Origin: an uncultured Bacteroidota bacterium
GTDB taxonomy: Bacteria > Bacteroidota > Bacteroidia > Bacteroidales > P3
Reading direction: 5' to 3'
DNA: 64,000 nt
Assembly: GCA_902784465.1 (NCBI GenBank)
Contig: CACZUZ010000002.1
Span: forward strand, 1-64,000
Under the pieces are notes generated by a model, which worked only from the letters and a program-made list of their open reading frames with translations, had not been told where the DNA came from and did not search any database. The translations under genes were made by a program, and so were the position numbers. Below, in pieces: positions 1-8,610 of this stretch. Position 1 is the stretch's first letter; every line of letters starts with the position of its first letter.

Positions 1-1
1 C

Positions 2-868
2 AACACGCTGCAGACCACCATCAACCAAGACCAGAGCTTCTATGTCAAGGCCACCAGCCCCTTCGAGTGCGTCAGCTGGGACAGCGTGAACCTCTACCTT
101 GTAAAGCCCGACCTCAAGGCTAGCCGCACACGCATCTGCACCGACGACACCGTGGTGCTCACTGCCGGCCGTGCCGCCTACTTCGAGTGGCAGTCCAACC
201 CCGTCGACCCCGAGCTCTCTGTACAGAGCACCTCACCCGAAGTCGTCGTGTCGCCCAAGGAGACAACCGTCTACACCGTCATCGGACACGGCACCAACGG
301 CTGCAGCGCAACGCCGCTGACAGCCAAGATTGAGGTCTTCCCCTACCCGATTTTGAGCGTTCGCCTCACGCCCGACTACATCGACTCCGAGAACCCCTCG
401 GTGCAGTTCTCCGACGTGTCGGAATATGGAACCACCTCGCTCTGGAACTTCGGCAACGGACAGACCTCGACATTCCGCACCGTCGTCCACACCTTCACCG
501 ACCTCAGCGAAGACTCAATCCTCGTCTCACTTGTCACCGGCAACGAGCTTGGATGTTCACGCGACACCTCGTTCTACGTCCCCGTAGGCATCTTCGCCGT
601 CTGGTTCCCCAATGCCTTCACACCCAGCATGGAGACCAACAACATCTTCACAGCCTCCACTGCCAACGACATCCTTGACTATGAGCTCAACATCTTCGAC
701 CGCGCCGGTGCACTAGTGTTCTCAAGCAAATACCCCGAGGTGGGCTGGGACGGCACCTACCAGGGCCATGAATGCAAACAGGGCGTATATGTATACATAG
801 CCAAATACCGCCGCAAAGGGGTGGAACGCCTTATGACACAGAAAGGAACGGTGACACTGTTGAGATAA
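2..868 (+). CDS. C-terminal part of a T9SS-exported surface protein (type B sorting domain)
   Basis: The frame is open from base 2 to the TAA at 866-868, so the start lies outside the window; 288 residues are visible. They comprise Ig/PKD-like strands (WNFGNGQTS is the PKD-type signature) and a final ~85-residue gliding-motility-associated (CHU_C) domain that begins FPNAFTP, contains GWDGTYQG and ends KGTVTLLR. In this family that domain directs export through the type IX system and attachment at the surface. The visible part follows the same order as the end of the giant protein at 41054-49888 (FEW..P.DP strand, TPD motif, PKD-like strand, sorting domain), so the two are probably paralogues. 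What lies upstream of the visible part is unknown. Confidence 0.85.
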   Translation, partial: NTLQTTINQDQSFYVKATSPFECVSWDSVNLYLVKPDLKASRTRICTDDTVVLTAGRAAYFEWQSNPVDPELSVQSTSPEVVVSPKETTVYTVIGHGTNGCSATPLTAKIEVFPYPILSVRLTPDYIDSENPSVQFSDVSEYGTTSLWNFGNGQTSTFRTVVHTFTDLSEDSILVSLVTGNELGCSRDTSFYVPVGIFAVWFPNAFTPSMETNNIFTASTANDILDYELNIFDRAGALVFSSKYPEVGWDGTYQGHECKQGVYVYIAKYRRKGVERLMTQKGTVTLLR

Positions 869-980
869 TGCGTTAATGTGGGAATGTGTTAATGCGTTAA
901 TGTGGGAATGTGTTAATGTGTTAATGCGTTAATGTGGGAATGTGTTAATACGTTAATGTGGGAATGTGGGAATGTGTTAA
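869..980. repeat. 8-bp tandem array, 14 units
   Basis: Starting on the base after the TAA of the preceding gene, the sequence runs in strict 8-base phase for 14 units. The variants are TGCGTTAA, TGTGGGAA, TGTGTTAA and TACGTTAA, so the ending TTAA or GGAA alternates irregularly. The array fills almost the whole gap to recQ (ATG at 990), so the recQ promoter, if separate, must lie in it or further upstream. Confidence 0.9.
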
Positions 981-989
981 TCTGATTGA

Positions 990-2882
990 ATGTTAGAAGA
1001 GACTCTTAAACAATACTGGGGCCATGATAGTTTCCGCCCGATGCAGCGAGAAATCATCGAGTCGGTTCTTGAAGGCCACGACACCATGGCACTGCTGCCA
1101 ACAGGAGGAGGCAAATCGGTATGCTACCAGCTGCCGGCACTCCTCAAAAAGGGCATCACTGTCGTGGTGTCGCCTCTTATAGCATTGATGAAAGACCAGG
1201 TGCTACAGCTACGAGCCAAGCATATAGCCGCAGCAGCCATCTATACGGGCATGCACCAGAAGGAGATAGAAGCCGTGCTCAACAACTGTGTCTACGGCAA
1301 GATTAAACTACTCTACATCTCGCCCGAACGGCTGAAGAGCCAGACCTTCATAGGCCATCTCCGCCAGATGCCGCTGAGTCTGCTGGCTGTCGACGAGGCA
1401 CACTGCATCTCGCAGTGGGGCTACGATTTCCGCCCCCCCTACCTGGAAATAGCCACCGTACGCCAATACCATCCCGACATACCAGTCATAGCACTGACGG
1501 CCACAGCGACACCCGAGGTGGTACGCGACATCGAGGAGCAGCTCCAGTTCCGTCCCGGCAAGCGTCTTTTCCAAAGCAGCTTCGCCCGCGAGAACCTGTC
1601 GTACATAGTACGCAAGTGTGACGACAAGCAGAGCACACTGCTCCACATAATCAAAAGCGTGGGAGGCAGCGGTATCGTTTATGTCCGCAACCGTCGCCGC
1701 ACCATAGAGCTTGCCCGTCTACTGAACGACAACGACATAGCCGCCTCTGCCTACCATGCCGGCATACCCCTCAAAGAACGCGACGCAAGCCAGAAAGCAT
1801 GGACGGCGTCGCACCGAGGCGTAATGGTGGCCACCAACGCCTTCGGCATGGGTATTGACAAACCCGACGTGAGGTTTGTAATCCATGTCGACCTACCCGA
1901 GTCGCCGGAGGCCTACTTCCAAGAGGCCGGACGTGCCGGACGCGACGGCAAGAGAGCCTACGCCGTGTTGCTCGACAGCGAGAACGACCACGAACAGCTG
2001 ATGGACTGGCTTGAAGAGGACTATCCCGAGCTGTCGTATATAAAGAATGTCTACCGTGCCGTATGCAACTACTACCAGATACCTGTGGGTGCCGGTCTCG
2101 AAAGCCGTTTCGATTTCGAGATGGAGAAGATATGCACTGCCTACGGACTGAGCTACAGGCGGTTCTTCAGCTCTCTGAAATTTCTGGAACGCGAAGGGCT
2201 GATAGCCCTACCCGACCATAGCGAGCTGCAGTCGAAGCTCTACATCCCCATCGACAAAGAAGAGCTGTACCGTTTCCAGGTGTCCAACAAGAAGGCAGGC
2301 GACATGGTGACCATGATACTGCGACTGTACGGAGGGCTGTTCACCGACTTCACCCCCATCAGCGAACAGCAGATAGCCCGTCGCTGCGAGATGAGCGAGA
2401 CACAGGTGTGCAACATCCTCTTCGAGCTGAACCGTCTCAACATAGTCTATTACCAGCCAAAGACACTGAAGCCGCAGATAGTGTTCTGTTGTCCACGAAT
2501 CGACATCAAAGACCTGCACATCAGCGACCACAACTACCACCAACTGCGCGAGTCGGAGAGACGTCGCCGCGAAGCCATCATAGACTATGCCAGCAACAGC
2601 CAAATATGCCGATCGCAATGGCTCTTGAACTATTTTGGTGAAAAGGGAGGCAAAGAGTGCGGAGCATGCGACATCTGCATCGAACGGCGCAAGGCCGGCG
2701 ACAAACAAGATATTGGAGGACAGATTGTTCAAGCACTATCCACAAAACCGATGACTATCAAGCAGATTGCGGAGCAACTGCACCATGTCAACAGGGAGAT
2801 GCTGATAGAAACCGTCCGCAGACTGCTCGACAAAGGAGAACTAAAGATGAGTGATGGTCTCATAGAGCTTGGCCACCGGTAG
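990..2882 (+). CDS. recQ: RecQ-family ATP-dependent DNA helicase
   Basis: A 630-residue superfamily 2 helicase that unwinds DNA 3' to 5' during recombination and fork repair. Visible motifs: Walker A LLPTGGGKS near residue 35, DEAH box AVDEAHCISQWG near 130, and motif VI QEAGRAGRDGK near 310. A winged-helix-like stretch follows the helicase core, then a late cysteine cluster (C..SQWLLNYFG..CGACDIC) near 545-570 that should bind zinc. The C-terminus is a short second winged-helix-like stretch; I see no HRDC domain. The ATG at 990 gives the canonical N-terminus. The last 42 bases overlap the end of the oppositely oriented maf gene. Confidence 0.95.
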   Translation: MLEETLKQYWGHDSFRPMQREIIESVLEGHDTMALLPTGGGKSVCYQLPALLKKGITVVVSPLIALMKDQVLQLRAKHIAAAAIYTGMHQKEIEAVLNNCVYGKIKLLYISPERLKSQTFIGHLRQMPLSLLAVDEAHCISQWGYDFRPPYLEIATVRQYHPDIPVIALTATATPEVVRDIEEQLQFRPGKRLFQSSFARENLSYIVRKCDDKQSTLLHIIKSVGGSGIVYVRNRRRTIELARLLNDNDIAASAYHAGIPLKERDASQKAWTASHRGVMVATNAFGMGIDKPDVRFVIHVDLPESPEAYFQEAGRAGRDGKRAYAVLLDSENDHEQLMDWLEEDYPELSYIKNVYRAVCNYYQIPVGAGLESRFDFEMEKICTAYGLSYRRFFSSLKFLEREGLIALPDHSELQSKLYIPIDKEELYRFQVSNKKAGDMVTMILRLYGGLFTDFTPISEQQIARRCEMSETQVCNILFELNRLNIVYYQPKTLKPQIVFCCPRIDIKDLHISDHNYHQLRESERRRREAIIDYASNSQICRSQWLLNYFGEKGGKECGACDICIERRKAGDKQDIGGQIVQALSTKPMTIKQIAEQLHHVNREMLIETVRRLLDKGELKMSDGLIELGHR

Positions 2883-3413
2883 CCCTACGACATTGTAGTA
2901 GCAGCCATCGATACGCTCGACGCCCACCATGCCTATCCATTCCTGGATTCCGTATGCACCGGCCTTGTCCATGCAGGTGCCCTGGTTTACGTAGTGCATT
3001 ATCGTCTCGTCGCTGAGTTGACGGAAATAGACATCGGTGCGTTCGACAAAACACTCCTGCCTGTCGCTGCCACGTACACAGACACCGGTATAGACCTGAT
3101 GGCGGTCGCCAGAGAGCATGCGTAGCATGCTGAAGGCCTCGTCGGCACTATGCGGCTTGCCCAGCACAGTATCGCCATGTACCACCACGGTGTCGGCAGT
3201 GACCAGCAGTTCGTCGGCAGCAATCGGTGCACTGTAACCCTGAGATTTCAGCTTGGCCAGATGCAGAGGGATGTCGCGAGGGGCTGTACCCTCGGGGACA
3301 ATCTCATCGACATCGATGTCGACAAAACGCACAGCAAAACCCAGGTCGGCGACCAGCTGGCGGCGACGCGGCGAACGGGATGCAAGAACAATGGTGATGT
3401 CAGAAGTCGCCAT
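2841..3413 (-). CDS. maf: Maf-family nucleotide pyrophosphatase
   Basis: A 190-residue Maf/HAM1-type protein. The N-terminal signature LASRSPRRRQLVADLGF, the TADTVV motif and the later AGAYGIQ stretch are all present. Family members hydrolyse non-canonical or modified nucleoside triphosphates to monophosphates, a house-cleaning role in the cytosol. The start overlaps the stop of the upstream MORN-type gene by 14 bases, so the two are probably translated from one message. Its 3' end overlaps recQ tail to tail. Confidence 0.92.
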   Translation of the reverse strand: MATSDITIVLASRSPRRRQLVADLGFAVRFVDIDVDEIVPEGTAPRDIPLHLAKLKSQGYSAPIAADELLVTADTVVVHGDTVLGKPHSADEAFSMLRMLSGDRHQVYTGVCVRGSDRQECFVERTDVYFRQLSDETIMHYVNQGTCMDKAGAYGIQEWIGMVGVERIDGCYYNVVGLPVAKLYETITHL

Positions 3414-4587
3414 CGCGTCCGTGTCCTACAGGTTTTTTGTCGGAAGAGGCTTTCTTGCCGGCCTTGAATGACATCTCGGCAGACACCTTACCCTGGGCAT
3501 CGTACATTACCCAGCGGCCATCCTTCTCGCCATTGACGAAAGAGCCCTGCTCTTCAAGTCGTCCGGCACTGTTGTAACGTTCATATTTGCCATGCCACTG
3601 GCCATCGCGGTAGTTGGCACGAGTCTCGACCTTGCCATTGGGATAGTAACGCACCTCTTCGCCATCCTTCTCGTCGGCGGAGTAGTGCATCACATAACGT
3701 GTGCGACCATCATCGTAGAATCCTTTCCACTCGCCATCCTTCAAACCGCGATGGAAAGAGCCTGTATAGTCGATATTGCCATCCTCGTACCATGAAGTCC
3801 AGACACCTTCCTCCTTGCCGTCCACGTAGTTGCCTTCATGAAGTTTCCTGCCCGACTCGTACCATGTAGTCCAGCGGCCGCTCTTGGAGCCATTTGTATA
3901 CTGTCCCTCGCGCCAACGCTCGCCAGTCTCGTAGTAATAGGTCCATGTGCCAGTTTCGACACCATCCTTATAGTTGCCACGTATGCCGAGCTTGCCGTTG
4001 GTACGCCAGTAGAAGAGCCATTCGCCCTGCTGGTCGCCCGCCTCGAGACGTCCCTTCATGTCGATGGTGCCATTGTCGGTCCACCAGGTAGCCATACCGC
4101 TGAGTTCGTTGTCTTTGTAGGTGCCTTCGAATTTCTTTTTCCCGTTCTCGTGCCACTCTTTTGCGGCTCCCTGCTTCTTGCCGTCGACAAAAGGAATCTC
4201 CTCCTTTTGCTGACCGTTGGCATACCAGGAGCGGTAGGTGCCGTGCTTTTTGCCGTCAACAACATTCACCTGACTCTTGAGTTTGCCATCGTGATACCAC
4301 TGCTGGGCAAGACCAGTACCGTAGCACTCTTCAGCACACTTGGCGCCATCGTCGAAAAAGATACGCCATGTGCCAACCTTGTTGCCACGCTCGTCATAAG
4401 AGCCCTGCTGGTAGAGTTTGCCGTTCTGGTGCCACCAGTTCCATTCGCCGGTACGGACACTGTCGTCGGTCATCATGCCCTCGACGGCTACATGCTGGCG
4501 GGCATCATCATAGAAATGTTGATAACGCACCTGGCTCTGGGCTGCCAGAGCAGAAAAGAATGCAAAAAGTATAAACAGACGTTTCAA
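3400..4587 (-). CDS. Secreted MORN/YwqK-type repeat protein
   Basis: 395 residues beginning with a signal peptide (MKRLFILFAFFSALAAQSQ). The rest is a chain of roughly 13 repeats of about 23 residues with the pattern G-x-W-x-x-[WY]-[YH]-x-[ND]-G-[KR], typical of MORN_2 / YwqK proteins. In databases these are often labelled 'toxin-antitoxin system YwqK family antitoxin', but nothing here indicates a toxin partner and the signal peptide argues for an envelope location. It overlaps maf by 14 bases and follows the DUF4270 gene by 62 bases, so it is probably the third gene of a leftward operon. Molecular function unknown. Confidence 0.85.
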   Translation of the reverse strand: MKRLFILFAFFSALAAQSQVRYQHFYDDARQHVAVEGMMTDDSVRTGEWNWWHQNGKLYQQGSYDERGNKVGTWRIFFDDGAKCAEECYGTGLAQQWYHDGKLKSQVNVVDGKKHGTYRSWYANGQQKEEIPFVDGKKQGAAKEWHENGKKKFEGTYKDNELSGMATWWTDNGTIDMKGRLEAGDQQGEWLFYWRTNGKLGIRGNYKDGVETGTWTYYYETGERWREGQYTNGSKSGRWTTWYESGRKLHEGNYVDGKEEGVWTSWYEDGNIDYTGSFHRGLKDGEWKGFYDDGRTRYVMHYSADEKDGEEVRYYPNGKVETRANYRDGQWHGKYERYNSAGRLEEQGSFVNGEKDGRWVMYDAQGKVSAEMSFKAGKKASSDKKPVGHGRDGDF

Positions 4588-4649
4588 AACACGAAAAATT
4601 ATTAAGGAAGAAAAAAGGGAATTATCAGATTCTCAATTACAACCGCAAA

Positions 4650-5924
4650 CTACTCGCTGTACACCAGTTGTATGCGGATAGGATTAGCCGTTTGGTCGCC
4701 GTTGATAACGGTGTGCTGCCACGAAGTACGTCGGCCATTGATAACGATAAGGGTGCCGCGGTCGCGTCCCTCTTTGACGAGTTTCTGGAGATGCTGAGTG
4801 ATACGCATACGGTAGCACTTGCTGGTGGCGTCGTAGGTGCCGTCGAACCCCGAATAGGTGTATGGGTCGTACATGTCGGGGATGTTGGCAACCACGCCAT
4901 TCTCGTACATCTTTATAGCCGCCAAGGTTTCAGGACGCTCGTCGGGTGCCTCTGTCTCGTTGACCGGAAGGATGAGTTCGGCGTAATGGATGATGGCCAT
5001 CGGGTGGTCCTGGTGGAACTGGCGGATATAATCGTCGATATTGAACCTGATGTTCATACCGCCCAATGGGCTGAGGTACATGCTGGCCTGTCTGACAGAA
5101 TCGGACGGGTTGGTATTGAATGTCGTGCAGTCACCCTTGAAATTTTTCTCGAAGCGACTATAGTGGGTCACTGTAGAGCCGAAGGCAAGGTCGTAAGAGC
5201 GTGGAGTATCGTTGTCACCCGACCTGTAGTATACGGTGATGCGAGTATTTGACGCTGCGAGGTTGATTGTCACATAGTTTCTTGACGACGTGCTGGGTGC
5301 CAGCTTGATATGCATACCTTTGACAGCCTCTTCGAATTCATCGGAAGAGGCAAACGTATGGTTGGCAATCAAGTCAGAGAAGGCGCTGGTGAGCTTGAGG
5401 CGAGCCACCATAGTGTCGCCACGCTGGACAGACACCACATCATCGAAGAAGAGCGTGCTGCCCAGTCCGACATCGGTAGTGCTGTAATAGGCCGAGTCCT
5501 TGCAGAGCCGTTGCGAGAGCTGGGTGATAACGAAGTGGAGGTCCTGGCTGCCAGCAGAGTCGGCAGACATCACGTCGATGTTGGAGATTGCCAACGAGAG
5601 CACCACCGAATCGATGATGTAGCTCTCGTCGAATGTGATGCTGGCCTCGTTGGGTGTAGAGACATTGGAATAGAATGAAGCGACAGTGGTGGCGATATTG
5701 TCGTCATCGCCGGAGCCTATCACGACGCTGTTGAGTCCTGTCGTCAAGAGCGAGTCGTCGAGGACCATATAGGCAATACCGAAAGCGGTATCGGCGACGC
5801 CGTTGTAGATGGTGGAAGGGTCTTGAAGTTCCAGTCCGAGGTCGCTCTCCTTCTCCGTACAGGCATTGAAGGCTGCAACAAGAGCAATGGCGACGAGAAA
5901 GAAAAAAGATTTGTGCTTGGACAT
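4650..5924 (-). CDS. DUF4270 lipoprotein
   Basis: 424 residues with a lipoprotein signal (hydrophobic stretch then FNAC, Cys at about 22) followed by KESDLGLELQDP, an opening I associate with DUF4270. The body is beta-rich with alternating polar residues, as expected for an envelope beta-sandwich protein. The family is found in Bacteroidota and has no established function. It starts 30 bases after the stop of the starch-synthase-like gene; that neighbour pairing is, as I recall, common in Bacteroidales. Likely surface or periplasmic lipoprotein. Confidence 0.85.
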   Translation of the reverse strand: MSKHKSFFFLVAIALVAAFNACTEKESDLGLELQDPSTIYNGVADTAFGIAYMVLDDSLLTTGLNSVVIGSGDDDNIATTVASFYSNVSTPNEASITFDESYIIDSVVLSLAISNIDVMSADSAGSQDLHFVITQLSQRLCKDSAYYSTTDVGLGSTLFFDDVVSVQRGDTMVARLKLTSAFSDLIANHTFASSDEFEEAVKGMHIKLAPSTSSRNYVTINLAASNTRITVYYRSGDNDTPRSYDLAFGSTVTHYSRFEKNFKGDCTTFNTNPSDSVRQASMYLSPLGGMNIRFNIDDYIRQFHQDHPMAIIHYAELILPVNETEAPDERPETLAAIKMYENGVVANIPDMYDPYTYSGFDGTYDATSKCYRMRITQHLQKLVKEGRDRGTLIVINGRRTSWQHTVINGDQTANPIRIQLVYSE

Positions 5925-5954
5925 TCGGGTTTAAAGGTAAAGAATTGGAAGATG

Positions 5955-6779
5955 TTAGTTATTGATATTGCTTCCGATGATGGAGTCGTACATTTTGTTG
6001 ATACGTTCGAAGAAAGCAGTGCGGTCGGGGTTGTATTCCACAATGTTGCGCTTGTTCTCGCGGGCGAAGGCCACAAGCTCGGGGTTGGCATTGGGCGAGG
6101 CGATGACGATGCCATGAGCGTAAGTTATGGCAGCCTTGGTAAGCGTCATGTAGTCAAGGTTTTCGTACAGGCGCAAGTCCTTGGCGGTGGCACCGTCGGC
6201 CTTGAGTTTGCGTTCCATGTCGGGGCCAAAGTCGCCCGTGAAGCCGTCGTCGGTGAGAGAGAAGACGGTCTTTGTGCCGGAGAAGAAAGCGTTCTCTTTG
6301 TTGATGCGGCGGAGGTAGAACGGGATCATGCAGGAGAACCAACCCGTGAAATGGATCAGATGAGGCTGCCATGCCAGTTTACGCACTGCCTCGAGGGTGC
6401 CTCGACCGAAGAAGAGCATACGCTCGTCGTTGTCGGTACAGAATTTGCCGTTATCGTCGTAGAAGCCTTTGTGTTTGGTGAAATACTCCTCATTGTCAAT
6501 GAAGTAGACCTGCATACGAGCCGATGGTATAGAGCCCACCTTGATGATGAGCTGGTGGTCGGCATTGTTGACAATAAGATTCATTCCCGAAAGGCGAATC
6601 ACCTCATGGAGCTGGTTTTTGCGTTCGTTGACATTGCTGAAACGAGGCATGAAAACACGTATTTCGCGGCCTCTTTCCTGGACGAAGGAAGGCAAATAGC
6701 GACCCATGTAGGAATTCTCATTCTCAGGAAGAAAAGGCATAATCTCCTGATTTACAAAAAGTATTCTCCCCTTTCCCAT
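5955..6779 (-). CDS. Starch/glycogen synthase-like protein, N-terminal domain only
   Basis: 274 residues matching the N-terminal Rossmann domain of GT5 glycogen synthases: ILFVNQEIMPFLPEN at the start, then HFTGWFSCMIPFYLRR where full enzymes have the HxHDW region. A complete GlgA needs a second GT-B domain of about 200 residues, including the ADP-glucose-binding segment; it is absent here, and the frame ends cleanly before the DUF4270 gene. This short form recurs in Bacteroidota, so it is more likely a distinct family than a broken gene; catalysis as GlgA is doubtful. First gene of the leftward operon; promoter at 6807-6837. Confidence 0.8.
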   Translation of the reverse strand: MGKGRILFVNQEIMPFLPENENSYMGRYLPSFVQERGREIRVFMPRFSNVNERKNQLHEVIRLSGMNLIVNNADHQLIIKVGSIPSARMQVYFIDNEEYFTKHKGFYDDNGKFCTDNDERMLFFGRGTLEAVRKLAWQPHLIHFTGWFSCMIPFYLRRINKENAFFSGTKTVFSLTDDGFTGDFGPDMERKLKADGATAKDLRLYENLDYMTLTKAAITYAHGIVIASPNANPELVAFARENKRNIVEYNPDRTAFFERINKMYDSIIGSNINN

Positions 6780-6806
6780 AATAATAGAGCATTAAGATTA
6801 GAAATG

Positions 6807-6837
6807 CAAAATTACGAAAAATCAGTGGAATGGCAAA
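6807..6837 (-). promoter_or_regulatory. Promoter of the starch-synthase-like operon
   Basis: On the minus strand TAATTTTG (6814-6807) matches the Bacteroidota -7 box TAnnTTTG, and TTTG (6837-6834) lies 19 bases upstream. The predicted transcript starts about 20 bases before the ATG at 6779. It is back to back with the recX promoter. Confidence 0.7.
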
Positions 6838-6870
6838 ATTTTTTTTACATAAAAATATAAGTATACAAGT

Positions 6871-6903
6871 TTTGCGGTAATATCCATTTTTTTTGTATTT
6901 TTG
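6871..6903 (+). promoter_or_regulatory. Promoter of recX
   Basis: TTTG at 6871-6874, a 21-base spacer, then TATTTTTG at 6896-6903: a full match to the Bacteroidota -33/-7 pattern. It places transcription start about 55 bases before the ATG at 6963 and so supports that start. Confidence 0.7.
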
Positions 6904-6962
6904 CAAAATAATCTGTAACGTACCATTTGATACAACAAATTATAATCCATTTATTTAAGCCG

Positions 6963-7442
6963 ATGAAAAGTAATTTCAACTTCACCGAAAGCGAAATGGC
7001 CTTCGTGACGAAAGCAGAACAGTATTGTGCCACAGGTGAACAATGTCGCTCAGCGGTGAGGGACAAGCTCTTGACATGGGGAGCGGGTCAGGAATTGCGA
7101 GAGCGGATAGTAGACTATCTTACGGAGAATGATTTCATTAACGAGGAACGCTATTGCCGCATCTATTGCGACTCGAAGATGCATCTCCAGAAATGGGGAC
7201 GTGTGAAGATAGCTTATCAGCTGAGAAGCAAACGCATAGACAACACAACCATCAACAAAGCCCTGCAAGAAATCAACGAGGAGGAATACCAGGAGACGCT
7301 CACCAATCTGACGAAGAACAAAAACAACAGCATCACCGAACCCGACAACAAGAAACGTCGCGCCAAGCTGATGTCGTTCCTTTCATCTCATGGGTTCACC
7401 ATCAGCGAGATAGAGAACGCCGTCGCAGACTTGGGATTGTAA
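6963..7442 (+). CDS. recX: Regulatory protein RecX
   Basis: 159 residues from the ATG at 6963. An in-frame TTG at 6927 would add 12 residues but gives an atypical N-terminus and sits closer to the promoter, so I prefer the ATG. The protein has the RecX three-helix repeats: RDKLLTWG, then YLTENDFINEERYCRIYC, then W-G-R-V-K-I-A-Y-Q-L. RecX proteins bind RecA filaments and limit strand exchange. recA is not in the window. Confidence 0.88.
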   Translation: MKSNFNFTESEMAFVTKAEQYCATGEQCRSAVRDKLLTWGAGQELRERIVDYLTENDFINEERYCRIYCDSKMHLQKWGRVKIAYQLRSKRIDNTTINKALQEINEEEYQETLTNLTKNKNNSITEPDNKKRRAKLMSFLSSHGFTISEIENAVADLGL

Positions 7443-7491
7443 CACGCTCCTAACCCCTACTTACAGAAACACAACTGCAAACCACCTTGCC

Positions 7492-8595
7492 ATGATAAAG
7501 AAATTGTTTGTTTTAACTGCTGTCGTCATGCTTGCCGCTGGCAGCATATATGCCCAGGACAACGAAAAGAAAGAGAGCGAGAAAAAAAGTCCATGGTCAA
7601 CCAATTCAACCCCTGCGCTCAAAGCCAGCGAGATGATGTTCAACAACTGGTCGACGTCCGGCAACTCGCAGATTGACCTAACGGCAACATTCTTTGGCAA
7701 TTACAAGTACACGCATACAAAATGTGTCTGGGACAACATAGCCGATATGGCCTACGGATATGCTTGGCAAGACCTCGACAACTCATCGGACGACAAAGTC
7801 GGTGGACTTTTCGAGACTCGTCGCAAAAGCAACGACAAAATCGACCTCACCAGTGCCATCTCATGGAAGGCATACAAGGACTGGGGCGCCAGCTTCACCG
7901 CCAACCTGAAGACCCAGTTCGGGGCCGGCTACGAATACAGCGGCATAGGCGTCAACCAGACCCAAGAGCAGGTCTCCGGCTTCTTCGCCCCGGCTTACCT
8001 TACCACAGCACTCTCGTTCGAGCACAAGAAAGAGAACTGGTCGGTATCGCTGTCGTTCCTCACTGGCAAGACCACCTTTGTCTGCAACGACTCGCTGATT
8101 ATCAAAGGCAACAACTATGGTGTCATCCAAGACGACGAGTTCGACATCGCCGACCCCACGACATACGACAAAATCAACCATGCCTATTTCGGAATTGGTT
8201 CTTACGTCAAAGCCATGTATCTGAAAAAGAACATCGTCACCAACCTTGACCTCTACGCACGTTTCGAACTTTTCTACGACTACCTCAAGCCGAGGAATAT
8301 GAGTTGGGACGACCTGTCGAAAACCAAGTACACTGTTGCGTTGAACGAAGACGGCACCCCCTACGACGACCTCGATGAGATGAAGGACAAATGGTTCAAA
8401 AAACGCGCCTTTGAGACCGATATCGACATCGAACTCAAGCTCGACTACCGTTTCTCGTCATTCTTGTCGGCCAATTTTGTCTTCAACACCAAATGGGACA
8501 CCGATTTCAGCGGTATCGGCAAGTGGGGACACTGGCAGATTTACCAGATGGCCGGCATCCAGCTCTACTTCAACTGGAAGACACCGAAAGAATAA
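7492..8595 (+). CDS. DUF3078 outer-membrane-type protein
   Basis: 367 residues with a signal peptide (MIKKLFVLTAVVMLAAGSIYAQ) and alternating hydrophobic/polar strands such as SWKAYKDWGASFTANLKTQ, ending in aromatic-rich strands, as in a beta barrel. The motifs NNWSTSGNSQIDL and YGYAWQDLD are typical of DUF3078, a Bacteroidota family of unknown function. It follows recX by 49 bases and may be cotranscribed. Convergent with the SAM hydroxide adenosyltransferase gene, 15 bases apart. Confidence 0.85.
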   Translation: MIKKLFVLTAVVMLAAGSIYAQDNEKKESEKKSPWSTNSTPALKASEMMFNNWSTSGNSQIDLTATFFGNYKYTHTKCVWDNIADMAYGYAWQDLDNSSDDKVGGLFETRRKSNDKIDLTSAISWKAYKDWGASFTANLKTQFGAGYEYSGIGVNQTQEQVSGFFAPAYLTTALSFEHKKENWSVSLSFLTGKTTFVCNDSLIIKGNNYGVIQDDEFDIADPTTYDKINHAYFGIGSYVKAMYLKKNIVTNLDLYARFELFYDYLKPRNMSWDDLSKTKYTVALNEDGTPYDDLDEMKDKWFKKRAFETDIDIELKLDYRFSSFLSANFVFNTKWDTDFSGIGKWGHWQIYQMAGIQLYFNWKTPKE

Positions 8596-8610
8596 AGAGG
8601 CTTACGAGGT

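Noticed and set aside
3400..4587. YwqK 'antitoxin' of a toxin-antitoxin pair
   Set aside because: The label is inherited from database names; there is a signal peptide and no toxin gene alongside.
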